Assembly: GCA_905206455.1 (NCBI GenBank)
Contig: CAJLHL010000004.1
Location: 1-47,310, forward strand
DNA from: an uncultured Eubacteriales bacterium
GTDB taxonomy: Bacteria > Bacillota > Clostridia > Peptostreptococcales > Anaerovoracaceae
DNA length: 47,310 bases
Reading direction: 5' to 3'
In this document: positions 1-8,029 of the stretch, piece after piece
How the letters are laid out: each line of letters opens with the position of its first letter
Numbering within the stretch: the first letter of the stretch is position 1
Notes under the pieces: generated by a model
Seen by the model: only the letters and a program-made list of their open reading frames with translations
Told to the model about the DNA's origin: nothing
Database searches by the model: none
Translations under genes and position numbers: made by a program

Positions 1-1166
1 GTTCCGGAGAAAGGAGAAACAATTTGAGCGCGTTGCGATTGAATCGGAACATGATAGAGATTTTTTGCAAAAGCCCTAAGCGAGTCTCGTTCTGCGTGCT
101 GTTCAAACTCCATCCAGAGAGCCAAAATTTTCTGCGAAGACAGCTTGTCCAAACTCTCCGTCGGCGCGTCACTGTAAGTCGCATAGTATTCCTCAAAATA
201 GTGCTGCTCTGGATTCAGCTGCAAAAACTCCTGCTCAATTTCAGCGATACGGTTCTTGGCATTGAGCATTTCATTCAGTTCTTTGGAAAGCGCGGTCGTC
301 TCCTGATCCAATTGCCGCCGTTCCTCCGGAGGCATTTCCCAATCGCTCATATTCGGGTATGCACCGGTCTGGCCCTCTAAGAACTTTTGCTTGTTGGCAA
401 GGCTCCCGAGAAACGCAGTCAAGAAGGCCGTATTTTTCTTTTCCAGTTTTTCCGCCACATTGTGTGTTGCAGAATTGTTGTTGGATACGACCGCCACGGT
501 CTTCCCGCTCCGAACCAAATTGGCAATGATATTCAGAATCGTCTGCGTTTTTCCTGTGCCGGGAGGCCCCTGAATGATGCTGATTTGGGAGGAAAGTGCC
601 CGCTCCACCGCCAATTTCTGACTCTGGTTCAGACCAAACGGATAGATCACCGTCTCCGGCATCTGGGGTGCTTTAGCTTCTTTCTGCGGTGCAAGATAGT
701 TTGCCAGCACGGTATCCTCGCTGACCTGCTTGATCTTGTCGTACTGCAAACTCAGAATATTGATGTCATTTTCTGCCACCAGACTGATTGCCGCAGCAGT
801 CTCCTTGAAATACTGAAATGCTTCCTGATTTTTACCGTCTGTCAGGCAATTCTGCTGGAACTGCACTTCGCTCCTACGGAATGATAAATCTTTCTTACCG
901 TTGCGGACAATGCGGTAATATCCGCTGAAATCGAGAAGCTCATCAATTCCGCTGATTGTTTGTCCGTTTGCGGTGACAATTACCTGCGCAGGGTCGATTT
1001 TCTTTTGAAGGGGCAGAATCTCCACATTACCGCTCTGGAATCTGTATGTCTTATTGGGCGCACCGGTATAGACGACCTCACACTTTCCGTCATGGAACTG
1101 AAAGCTGGAAACCGAGTCCGTCTGATCCTTTCCTTTTATGATAATTAAGTGCCTTCGTGCGTCCAT
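1..1166 (-). CDS. Superfamily 1 (Dna2/Upf1-like) helicase, AAA domain, N-terminal part; runs off the left edge
   Basis: Reading the minus strand from an ATG at 1166 gives at least 388 codons with no stop before the window edge, so the C-terminal half (remaining helicase motifs, possible nuclease domain) is outside. A strong ribosome binding site (GGAGG) lies 5-6 bases before the ATG. The first ~190 residues are a family-specific N-terminal region. Near residue 200 is a textbook Walker A motif, GPPGTGKTQT, followed by an SF1-type segment (NIIANLVRSGKTVAVVSNNN). A long charged helical region with many Gln and Glu residues follows and is the expected insertion of Dna2/Upf1-type enzymes. Family members are ATP-driven nucleic-acid translocases, and many bacterial ones sit in defence islands. 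Here the neighbours are an Mrr nuclease and a recombinase remnant, which supports an accessory role. The exact subfamily cannot be set without the C-terminus. Confidence 0.8.
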   Translation of the reverse strand, partial: MDARRHLIIIKGKDQTDSVSSFQFHDGKCEVVYTGAPNKTYRFQSGNVEILPLQKKIDPAQVIVTANGQTISGIDELLDFSGYYRIVRNGKKDLSFRRSEVQFQQNCLTDGKNQEAFQYFKETAAAISLVAENDINILSLQYDKIKQVSEDTVLANYLAPQKEAKAPQMPETVIYPFGLNQSQKLAVERALSSQISIIQGPPGTGKTQTILNIIANLVRSGKTVAVVSNNNSATHNVAEKLEKKNTAFLTAFLGSLANKQKFLEGQTGAYPNMSDWEMPPEERRQLDQETTALSKELNEMLNAKNRIAEIEQEFLQLNPEQHYFEEYYATYSDAPTESLDKLSSQKILALWMEFEQHAERDSLRAFAKNLYHVPIQSQRAQIVSPFSG

Positions 1167-1182
1167 AGAAACCTCCTGTGCA

Positions 1183-1210
1183 GCCGAACTTATCGGCATG
1201 AATTATTATA
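1183..1210 (-). promoter_or_regulatory. Candidate promoter and 5'-leader hairpin of the helicase gene
   Basis: On the minus strand a perfect -10 hexamer TATAAT lies at 1210-1205, about 40 bases before the helicase ATG at 1166. No good -35 element is seen at 17 bases. Between the -10 and the ribosome binding site there is a short inverted repeat, GCCGA-N5-TCGGC (1183-1197), which could be an operator or leader hairpin. The -10 is the only solid part of this call. Confidence 0.4.
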
Positions 1211-1362
1211 ACATACTGAATGGAACGTGCCGGCAACCGCTTCGATACCTCCGCAAAATACCTTTCATATCACATTTTAAAATATTGATATTTCGGATTA
1301 TCAAGATCAAATCATATTAGTTTTCAAGTAAAAATCCATTTTATTAATTTTTTAATAATCAT

Positions 1363-1539
1363 TTAATAAATCATACACTTAACCTTCTGTTGAAGGTTTG
1401 CGCTCCCATATACATCCAAGGTAAAGGACACATTCTTATATCCGAGGATTTCAGAAAGAGACTTTATATCAAACTCTGGTATCTCGATTGCCCTCACTGC
1501 GAACGTATGCCGTATCTCATGGAACTTCACTTTGGAAAA
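1363..1539 (-). pseudogene. C-terminal remnant of a tyrosine recombinase (phage-type integrase)
   Basis: Translating the minus strand from 1539 to the TAA at 1365-1363 gives about 58 residues that read as the end of a phage-type integrase. It contains KFHEIRHTFAVRAIE (the H-x-x-R box), then FDIKSLSEILGYKNVSFTLD and VYGSANLQQK, which carries the nucleophilic Tyr. The usual LGH is LGY here. A TGA at 1542-1540 interrupts the frame directly upstream and no start, catalytic first Arg or DNA-binding domain is present, so this is a dead fragment. Upstream bases to about 1560 may continue the homology in another frame. It marks the surrounding helicase/Mrr segment as a former mobile element. Confidence 0.72.
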
Positions 1540-1576
1540 TCATAATCTGATGCAGTTTTTGAAGTAAAAAGCAAAA

Positions 1577-2503
1577 TCAATCAATGTCATCAACAAAAAA
1601 ATCGCTATCAATTCTCTTAATTTCGTATGTAGCTTCCGTAGACACACCTAAATCATATTCGATCATCAGTTTTGCCAGCGTGGTACCATCAACAAGCACG
1701 ACCTTTGTGGTGTGTTGCTTCTCTGCATATTGGCGTGCTTCTTTCGTGAACTTAGCGGTCGTAATAAACAGTCCTTTGGAAGCACCTTGTCCAGCCAGCG
1801 CACCAACGAATTTCTGAATCTCAGGTCTGCCAACGGTTTTATCACAATCCCAACGCTTTGCCTGAATATAAATCAAGCTGAAGCCAAGCTTATCTTCTCG
1901 GATGATGCCATCAATGCCTTCACCACCGATTTGCCCGATGACCGAGCCGGCATTATCCACCGAGCCGCCATATCCCATTTGCGTCAACAGCTTGACTACC
2001 AGATGTTCAAAGAAAGCGGGCGGCTGCTTCATTATTTCGCTCAAGAGATCATCTGCCAAGGTGGTGTTGATCTGCTGAAAGGCTTCATCCAAAATATCCT
2101 GCGGTGTTTTACTGGACACCTTTGCCGCAGGTATCGGAAGGGTAGTTTCTTCATTATTGTTCGGAGAAATAAACTTTCGAAACGACTCAAAGCGCTGGAG
2201 ATAAAGGTTATCAATTTGAGGAGGATTCTCATTGAGGACTTGTCTGCCTGCTGGCGTAATCGCATAAACACCTCGTGACGGACTTTGCACAAGGCCTGCC
2301 TTTTTCAGGTATGTTCTTGTCCAGCCAATACGGTTATCAAAAAGTTGTTGTTTCCCGCTTGGCAGCAATTCAGCCCGTTCCTTTTCGGAAACAGAGAAAA
2401 CGCCTGCAACAATATCTTTTACCTCTTTTGACCTGTGCGTCTGACCGTCCGCCAAGCAGTCAAGAAAAGCACGGTACATCTCGTCATATTTAGGAATTGG
2501 CAT
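1577..2503 (-). CDS. mrr: Mrr-type restriction endonuclease (type IV, modified-DNA directed)
   Basis: 308 residues. Residues 1-105 form an Mrr N-terminal winged-helix domain (MPIPKYDEMYRAFLDCLADG, later GVYAITPAGRQVL). Residues ~160-290 form the Mrr catalytic domain of the PD-(D/E)xK fold: FFEHLVVKLLTQMGYGG supplies the early Glu, GGEGIDGIIREDKLG the Asp, and IYIQAKRW the Q-x-K that replaces the usual E-x-K. All catalytic positions look intact. Mrr proteins cut DNA carrying foreign methylation. The gene follows a small winged-helix gene by 12 bases and is probably co-transcribed with it. Downstream lie an integrase remnant and a helicase gene. The length fits the family (about 300), and the start is supported by an upstream GGAGG. 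Confidence 0.9.
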   Translation of the reverse strand: MPIPKYDEMYRAFLDCLADGQTHRSKEVKDIVAGVFSVSEKERAELLPSGKQQLFDNRIGWTRTYLKKAGLVQSPSRGVYAITPAGRQVLNENPPQIDNLYLQRFESFRKFISPNNNEETTLPIPAAKVSSKTPQDILDEAFQQINTTLADDLLSEIMKQPPAFFEHLVVKLLTQMGYGGSVDNAGSVIGQIGGEGIDGIIREDKLGFSLIYIQAKRWDCDKTVGRPEIQKFVGALAGQGASKGLFITTAKFTKEARQYAEKQHTTKVVLVDGTTLAKLMIEYDLGVSTEATYEIKRIDSDFFVDDID

Positions 2504-2515
2504 TTGACACCCTCC

Positions 2516-2929
2516 TTACGCTTTCAGTTTATAGGTTCTGTTTCGATTTCCGCCTTCGGCTACAACAATTCCATCCGCAATCAGTTCAGAGAGGGGTTTC
2601 TTGGCTCGTGTGCCCTTGATCCCAAGAAGCTCTGCAATATCAGCACTTCTGGCCGAAATATAATCCATCAGGTAAAGGAAGTCGAGTTTTTTCTCACCAG
2701 TATCATAGCATTCTTCTGTCCGTTTCCCCGGAATTCTTTCATTCTCTTTCCCGTTAAAGAATCTCTCCGATTCTCCTTCTCGGTAAGAAACCGGTTCGCC
2801 ATCTTTTATGTATTTACCGCAGTATACATTTTTGTATCCTCGATAAACACGTTCATCTCCAACCATTCCATCAAGTGTACCGCTTGCCAATTTTGCAAGC
2901 AGGTCTTGTTCTTCTTTCGTCTTTTTCAT
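2516..2929 (-). CDS. Small winged-helix protein, function unknown
   Basis: 137 residues from ATG 2929, chosen because GGGAGG lies 9 bases upstream; an in-frame upstream ATG at 3022 has no such signal. The first half is charged and Gly/Arg-rich (ASGTLDGMVGDERVYRGYKN) and resembles nothing I recognise. The last ~50 residues form a winged helix of the kind found at the C-termini of Fic and AlbA_2/Schlafen-type ATPase proteins: DYISARSADIAELLGIKGTR, then LSELIADGIVVAEGGNRNRT. It may therefore be a remnant of such a larger protein or an independent small DNA-binding regulator. It lies 12 bases upstream of mrr on the same strand, which suggests it could control the nuclease or be part of the same system. 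No function is assigned. Confidence 0.6.
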   Translation of the reverse strand: MKKTKEEQDLLAKLASGTLDGMVGDERVYRGYKNVYCGKYIKDGEPVSYREGESERFFNGKENERIPGKRTEECYDTGEKKLDFLYLMDYISARSADIAELLGIKGTRAKKPLSELIADGIVVAEGGNRNRTYKLKA

Positions 2930-3146
2930 ACAACAAGCCCTCCCTTCATGTATTCTTCGACCCATGTCTGACCTTTTACCTGCTTGCAAATCCTTTATTC
3001 CCAATCCTTTCCAGTTTAACATCTAATCCGTTAACTCAACCCCTGACATCTAATCCGGACCCCAATCCTATCACATTTTTGCCATACATCGACTTTGATA
3101 AATTACCGCAGAACGACCGTCCGCCCGGCCTCTCTCGAAGCTGCTG

Positions 3147-3186
3147 GAGGTCGAAAAGAGCCTTATTTCAAAGGTTTTCGAGCCTC
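3147..3186 (-). terminator. Hairpin immediately after the RlmD-like gene, possible terminator
   Basis: Just after the TAA of the methyltransferase gene, the minus strand reads GAGG(C)TCGAAAA ... TTTTCGACCTC, an 11-bp stem with one bulged C. An inner CCTT/AAGG pair closes a short loop. There is no clear U-run after it, so termination is only likely, not shown. The stretch 2930-3146 to its left holds no gene. It contains only a 12-base direct repeat (ACATCTAATCCG near 3020 and 3046). Confidence 0.4.
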
Positions 3187-4347
3187 TTATGTATCTTTTC
3201 TTGACATCAAGACAGCGCACTCCACATGCGCCGTAAAAGGAAAGTTATCATACGCCTTGATATCGCCGATCACGTACCCATGCTCCTCCATAAACCGCAG
3301 GTTCTCCACCAGTGTCTTCGGATTGCAGGAGATGTACAGAATCTGATCCACTCCGTATTTCAGAATCTTCGGCAGCGCCTTGTAGTTGATGCCCGCCCGC
3401 GGCGGATCCACCACGATGACGTCCGGCTTATCGGCGAGAGTATCCAGCACCTGCAGCACATCGCCGGCGATAAACTCGCAGTTGTCCAGTTCGTTCAGCT
3501 TCGCATTCTCCCGAGCCGCTTCCACCGCGTCTTCCACGATTTCCACACCCACCGCCTTCTTCGCCTTCAGCGCCAGCGCCTGAGTGATCGTCCCCGTACC
3601 GCAGTACAAGTCAAAAACCGTCTTTCCCTCGATATCGTCGATCATCGAAAGAGCTTCCGTGTAAAGGCGCTCCACCACCGCCACATTCGTCTGGAAAAAA
3701 GAAAACGCGCTGACCTGAAATTCCAGCCCCATGATCTGCTCTCGGTAGTAATCCCTGCCGTACAGAATATGACAGGCTTCGTTGGTCACCCGGTCGGACC
3801 GGTTGTCGTTAATTGTATGCAGAATACCGGCGACACTGTTTTCCAACGGCAGTGCCAGAATCATATCCTTAAAACCTTCTCCGTCAAATTCCGCCTCTGT
3901 GGTAGTCACGATGTTGATCAGCAGTTCATCGTACCGCTCACTTCTGCGGATAATCAGATTCCGCATCAGGCCGTCGTGCTTCTTTTTGTGATAATGCCGG
4001 TACTCCCGCTGGCGGCAGAAATCCAGCACCGCTCTGACGATCACATTGAAATCCTCGTGCACCAGCTGACATTCATCCACGTTCAGAATCGTCATATACT
4101 GACCCCGCTTGTGCATGCCCAGAGTCATCTCGCCGCCCTTTTCCAGATTTCCGAAGGTGTATTCCATCTTATTGCGGTAGCGGTAAATCGCCGGACTTCC
4201 TTCGATGCCCACATACCGCCCGGTCTTCATTTTCTTTTCTTCGATATATTTCTTTACTTCCTTGCCTTTCAGAAGTACCTGCTCTTCATAAGCGACGCCC
4301 TGATAAAGGCAGCCGCCGCACTGTCCGTTCAGACTGCAAATTTCCAT
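3187..4347 (-). CDS. rlmD: 23S rRNA (uracil-C5)-methyltransferase, RlmD/RumA type, without a TRAM domain
   Basis: 386 residues from ATG 4347, which has AGAGG 7 bases upstream; the longer frame starting at 4371 lacks this. The enzyme uses SAM to methylate C5 of a 23S rRNA uridine. An Fe-S cluster site is visible as CSLNGQCGGC at the N-terminus plus the Cys of VDECQLV. The SAM-binding core follows (VFDLYCGTGTITQALA, then VVDPPRAG). The catalytic Cys is in YISCNPKTL, and the general-base Glu is in HVECAVLM near the C-terminus. Most RlmD/RlmCD proteins are 430-460 residues because of an N-terminal TRAM RNA-binding domain. This one begins directly at the cysteine cluster and lacks it. The gene marks the start of ordinary core sequence next to the accessory left edge. 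Confidence 0.88.
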   Translation of the reverse strand: MEICSLNGQCGGCLYQGVAYEEQVLLKGKEVKKYIEEKKMKTGRYVGIEGSPAIYRYRNKMEYTFGNLEKGGEMTLGMHKRGQYMTILNVDECQLVHEDFNVIVRAVLDFCRQREYRHYHKKKHDGLMRNLIIRRSERYDELLINIVTTTEAEFDGEGFKDMILALPLENSVAGILHTINDNRSDRVTNEACHILYGRDYYREQIMGLEFQVSAFSFFQTNVAVVERLYTEALSMIDDIEGKTVFDLYCGTGTITQALALKAKKAVGVEIVEDAVEAARENAKLNELDNCEFIAGDVLQVLDTLADKPDVIVVDPPRAGINYKALPKILKYGVDQILYISCNPKTLVENLRFMEEHGYVIGDIKAYDNFPFTAHVECAVLMSRKDT

Positions 4348-4496
4348 AAAAAACCTCTTTTTACATTTCATTCATAATTTTACCGGTACCGAAAAAAACT
4401 GCCGGCGCTCCGCATCCGAACTCCGGATTTCAAATTCCGAATCCGGATCTTCCCGCCGGCCTTATTCAAATCCTTTCTTTCCCTGAGCTTCGCCGC

Positions 4497-4760
4497 GCCT
4501 GACGCCCTGCTTTTCACAGCGCAAGATACAGCTGCAGCCTCATTTCCGCGGCGTAAGTCCGGATCACTGCCCTGCATTTTTGCGGCACAAAGCCCGGCTG
4601 CCGCCTTGCTTTTCACAACGCAAAACCCGGCCGCTGCCCCATTTCCACGACGCAAAACCGGATCGCTGTCCTGCATTTTTGCGGCACAAAGCCCGGTTGT
4701 CTCCTTGCTTTTCACGGCGCGAAACCTGACCGCTCCCCTGCTCTCTCAGCGCAAGACCTG
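4497..4760. repeat. 33-bp degenerate minisatellite (about 8 units) abutting the metA stop codon
   Basis: The gap between metA and the methyltransferase gene is filled by about eight 32-35-base units of the pattern C-C-G-G-N-(T/C)GC...TTTTCACNNCGCAAAAC. A higher-order period of 99 bases is clear: GGATCACTGCCCTGCATTTT at 4561 recurs as GGATCGCTGTCCTGCATTTT at 4660. Because 33 is a multiple of three, several frames stay open through the array and give spurious repeat proteins on the minus strand. The array begins within a few bases of the metA stop. Nothing else is seen in 4380-4760. Confidence 0.75.
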
Positions 4761-4761
4761 C

Positions 4762-5694
4762 CTACCACTCCAGTTTTTCCAGATCCGCCAGATCATACGG
4801 AGTCTCCTGATAGACGAAATTCAGCCAGTTGGCGTAAAACAGGTTGGCGTGGCTCTTCCAGGTCACTTCCACACCTTTTGCGGGATCATCGTCTACAAAG
4901 TAATTAAATGGCACGCTGATCTTCTTGCCTGCAGCCGCGTCCCGGTCGTACTCCCGCTTGAGAGTTCCGCGGTCGTATTCCCAGTGTCCCTGCAGGAAAA
5001 TCCAGCGTTTGTTCTTCGTAGCTATCATATGCGGGCCGGCCTGTTCGGATTCCGCCAGAATTTCCAGTTCTTCGATATCCCGGATCGAATCAGAAAAAAT
5101 CTGGGAATGTCTGGAATGGGGTACCAAAAAACAGTCGTCAAATCCTCTGGTCAGCGCGGAATCATAATCCTTATGAAGCAGTCTGTGAGGATAGACGCCG
5201 AAGAGCTTGTCTTTCAGCAAAACCTTCTTCGCATTATAGTGATAATACAGACCCGCCTGCGCCGCCCAGCAGATATGGATCGTACTGAACACGTTTTTCT
5301 TCGTATTGTCCATCAGCTCACTGAGATCGTCCCAGTAGTCCACCTCTTCAAACTCCAGCTTTTCTACCGGCGCTCCGGTGATGATCATACCGTCGAATTT
5401 TTCGTCCTTCACCTCACGGTACGGGCGGTAGAACTGATTGAGATGAGACAGATCTTCCTTCTTATGATAATCCGAATCCATCATGATGAGCTGCAGATCC
5501 ACCTGAAGAGGTGTGTTGGCCAGCATCTTGATCAGCTGTTCTTCCGTGATTTCCAGCGTCGGCATCAGGTTGATCACGCCGATCTTCAGGGGACGGATAT
5601 CCTGAATCGACGCCCGGTCGCTGTTCATGACAAAGACGTTTTTCTTTTCCAGTACCTTATACGCCGGATAATTCTGGGGGATTAAAATAGGCAT
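4762..5694 (-). CDS. metA: Homoserine O-acyltransferase MetA, acetyl-CoA type predicted
   Basis: 310 residues, full length for MetA. It acylates homoserine as the first committed step of methionine synthesis. The fold is a glutamine-amidotransferase-like one: the catalytic Cys142 is in STIHICWAAQAG, and the His and Glu of the triad are in FLQGHWEYD (residues 237 and 239). Residue 111 is Glu (GAPVEKLEFEEVDYW). In characterised MetA proteins Glu at this position gives acetyl-CoA specificity, whereas Gly gives succinyl-CoA. The product is therefore predicted to be O-acetylhomoserine despite the usual homoserine succinyltransferase label. GGAGG precedes the ATG. The gene lies 49 bases after tgt with no SAM riboswitch or T-box between them, so it is probably read from the upstream operon or from a weak local promoter. 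Confidence 0.93.
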   Translation of the reverse strand: MPILIPQNYPAYKVLEKKNVFVMNSDRASIQDIRPLKIGVINLMPTLEITEEQLIKMLANTPLQVDLQLIMMDSDYHKKEDLSHLNQFYRPYREVKDEKFDGMIITGAPVEKLEFEEVDYWDDLSELMDNTKKNVFSTIHICWAAQAGLYYHYNAKKVLLKDKLFGVYPHRLLHKDYDSALTRGFDDCFLVPHSRHSQIFSDSIRDIEELEILAESEQAGPHMIATKNKRWIFLQGHWEYDRGTLKREYDRDAAAGKKISVPFNYFVDDDPAKGVEVTWKSHANLFYANWLNFVYQETPYDLADLEKLEW

Positions 5695-5743
5695 CCCGAT
5701 TGCCTCCTCTCTCCTTCGTTCCTACTGTTGTTATCTCAGCTCT

Positions 5744-6877
5744 CTATTTCAACAGCTGCTCATAATCGTCGTATTTACTGTAAAACTCTCTCTTATATTC
5801 CGTAAACCGGTCCTCTTCCAACGCCTGGCGGATATTCTGCATAGTTCTCACCAGGAACCGCAGATTGTGCTCACTCAGAAGCATAGAGGAAAGAATTTCG
5901 TTTGACTTGTAGAGATGGCGGAGATACGCTCTCGAATAATTTCTGCAAGTATAGCAGTCGCATTCCGGATCGAGAGGTGTAAAATCTCTCTCGTACTTAG
6001 CATTCTTGATGGAGACGCGGCCCTGAGACGTCATAGCCGCACCGTTTCTCGCCAGTCTCGTCGGCAGGACACAATCGAACATATCCACGCCCCGTTCCAC
6101 GCCTTCAAAGAGATGATCCGGCGTTCCCACGCCCATCACATACCGGGGCTTATCCTTCGGCAGGTAGTCCGTGGCATAATCCAGCACTTCATACATGATC
6201 TCCCTCGGTTCGCCTACGCTGAGACCGCCGATGGCATAACCCGGCAGGTCCAGCTCCGTGATCTCACAGGCGCTCTGATATCTCAATTCCTTGTACATCC
6301 CGCCCTGCATGATGCCGAAAAGAGACTGGCGCTCCGTATCCTTGTGAGCCGCTTTGCAGCGCTTCAGCCAGCGGGTGGTCCGTTCCAGAGACTTCTTTAC
6401 ATAATTGCGGTCTGCCGGATAAGGCGCACACTCGTCAAAAGCCATGATAATGTCAGAACCCAGAGCATTCTGGATTTCCATGGATTTTTCCGGCGTCAGC
6501 ATATGACGGGAACCGTCGATGTGAGAGTTGAACATGACGCCCTCTTCGCTGATCTTTCGGAGCGCTCCCAGGCTGAATACCTGAAACCCGCCGCTGTCTG
6601 TGAGAATCGGCTTGTTCCAGTTCATAAACTTGTGCAGACCGCCGGCCTCCCGGACAATCTCGTGACCCGGCCGCAGATATAAATGGTAAGTATTGGAAAG
6701 AATGATCTCCGCACCCAGTTCCTCCACCTGTTCCGGCCGCATGGCCTTTACCGTGGCGGCCGTACCCACCGGCATAAACACCGGCGTTTCCACCGTTCCG
6801 TGAGGCGTGTGAAGCCGGCCTCTCCTCGCCCGGGTCTTCGGATCCGTTTTTATCAGTTCAAATGTCACTGCATCCAT
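5744..6877 (-). CDS. tgt: tRNA-guanine transglycosylase (queuine/preQ1 tRNA-ribosyltransferase)
   Basis: 377 residues. The enzyme exchanges guanine-34 of GUN-anticodon tRNAs for preQ1 in the queuosine pathway. Visible features are DSGGFQVFSLGALRKI with the substrate-binding Asp, GIMQGGMYKELR, GYAIGGLSVGE, MFDCVLPTRLARNG with the nucleophile Asp, and the zinc site CDCYTCRNYSRAYLRHL. It lies 109 bases after queA, whose product acts next in the same pathway, and the two belong to one operon. The yajC gene that often follows tgt in Firmicutes is absent; metA comes next instead. Confidence 0.96.
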   Translation of the reverse strand: MDAVTFELIKTDPKTRARRGRLHTPHGTVETPVFMPVGTAATVKAMRPEQVEELGAEIILSNTYHLYLRPGHEIVREAGGLHKFMNWNKPILTDSGGFQVFSLGALRKISEEGVMFNSHIDGSRHMLTPEKSMEIQNALGSDIIMAFDECAPYPADRNYVKKSLERTTRWLKRCKAAHKDTERQSLFGIMQGGMYKELRYQSACEITELDLPGYAIGGLSVGEPREIMYEVLDYATDYLPKDKPRYVMGVGTPDHLFEGVERGVDMFDCVLPTRLARNGAAMTSQGRVSIKNAKYERDFTPLDPECDCYTCRNYSRAYLRHLYKSNEILSSMLLSEHNLRFLVRTMQNIRQALEEDRFTEYKREFYSKYDDYEQLLK

Positions 6878-6986
6878 AAATATATAACTCCAAATAATTA
6901 AATCACTAAATGAAAAATAACAAAATCGCTGTGCCGCTGTTCCGTAGGCACCGCGCCTGTAAAAAGATGCGATACTCCTGACGCCG

Positions 6987-8027
6987 CTATTCGATAAACA
7001 TCGCGTCGCCGTAAGAAAAGAAACGATACTTCTGACGCACCGCTTCTTCGTAAATACCGATCATCTTCTCCCGGTCGTAGAGGGCGGATATCAGCATCAG
7101 CAGCGTAGACTTCGGCAGATGAAAATTGGTGATCAGCGCATCCACCACTTTAAAACGATACCCCGGATAGATAAAGATATCCGTACTGCCGCTGCCCGCC
7201 AGCACTGTACCGTCCTCCAAAGAAGCGCTCTCCAGCGTCCTCGAAGACGTAGTGCCCACCGAGATTACCCGACCGCCGGCGCGCTTCGTTTCGTTGATGA
7301 TATCCGCGTTTTCCTGCGTCACCGAATACTCCTCGAAATGCATGTGATGATCTTCTACCACATCGCACTTTACCGGCCGGAAAGTGCCGATGCCTACATG
7401 AAGAGTCACATAGGCCGTCCGAATCCCCTTTTCCCGCACTCTCTGCAGCAACTCTTCCGTAAAGTGGAGTCCTGCCGTAGGAGAAGCCACCGAGCCGTCT
7501 TCTCTGCTGTAGACCGTCTGATACATCTCCCGGTCCAGCGCCTCATCTTCTCTGTCGATGTACGGCGGCAGAGGAATGTGGCCGTTTTCTTCCAGTCTGT
7601 CGTGAAAATCGCCGTCATAAGAAAACTCCACGATTCGCGTGCCGTCTTCGCTGAAATCGAGAATGTCCGCGGAAAACCGTCTGCCCTCGTCCGTGCAGAA
7701 ATCTACCGTACTGCCCGGCTTCAGCTTTTTCCCCGGCTTCACCATGGCTTCCCAGCGGTCGCCGTTCTTCCGCTTCACCAGCAGAAACTCCGCCTTTGCG
7801 CCGGTATCCCGCTTCCGGCCGAAGAGCCGGGCGGGAAGAACCCTCGAATCATTCATGACGAGACAATCTCCCGGCTGAAGATAATCTAAAATATCGTAAA
7901 ACTTTCTGTGATAAACCGCGTCCTTCTGCCGGTCCACGACGAGAAGGCGCGCTTCGTCCCTCTTTTCCTCCGGATACTGAGCGATCAGCTCCAGAGGAAG
8001 ATCATAATCAAAATCCGTGATCAGCAA
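6987..8027 (-). CDS. queA: S-adenosylmethionine:tRNA ribosyltransferase-isomerase
   Basis: 346 residues. It transfers and isomerises the ribosyl group of SAM onto preQ1-modified tRNA to give epoxyqueuosine. Family signatures are FDYDLPLELIAQYP at the N-terminus, DGSVASPTAGLHFTEELL in the middle, and TNFHLPKSTLLMLISAL near the end. The start is a TTG at 8027, because homologues begin at this residue and the frame has no nearby ATG. It follows the spoIID stop by 2 bases, and GAGG inside the end of spoIID serves as ribosome binding site, so translation is probably coupled. Confidence 0.95.
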   Translation of the reverse strand: MLITDFDYDLPLELIAQYPEEKRDEARLLVVDRQKDAVYHRKFYDILDYLQPGDCLVMNDSRVLPARLFGRKRDTGAKAEFLLVKRKNGDRWEAMVKPGKKLKPGSTVDFCTDEGRRFSADILDFSEDGTRIVEFSYDGDFHDRLEENGHIPLPPYIDREDEALDREMYQTVYSREDGSVASPTAGLHFTEELLQRVREKGIRTAYVTLHVGIGTFRPVKCDVVEDHHMHFEEYSVTQENADIINETKRAGGRVISVGTTSSRTLESASLEDGTVLAGSGSTDIFIYPGYRFKVVDALITNFHLPKSTLLMLISALYDREKMIGIYEEAVRQKYRFFSYGDAMFIE

Positions 8028-8029
8028 TC

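Noticed and set aside
24..884. Plus-strand frames over the left edge
   Set aside because: They are antisense to the helicase, whose Walker A motif and ribosome binding site are unmistakable.
4380..4715. A 111-residue repetitive frame on the minus strand next to metA
   Set aside because: It is a translation of the 33-bp minisatellite, has no ribosome binding site, and several frames are open for the same reason.
5695..5743. SAM riboswitch or T-box before metA
   Set aside because: The gap to tgt is only 49 bases and shows no conserved riboswitch core.
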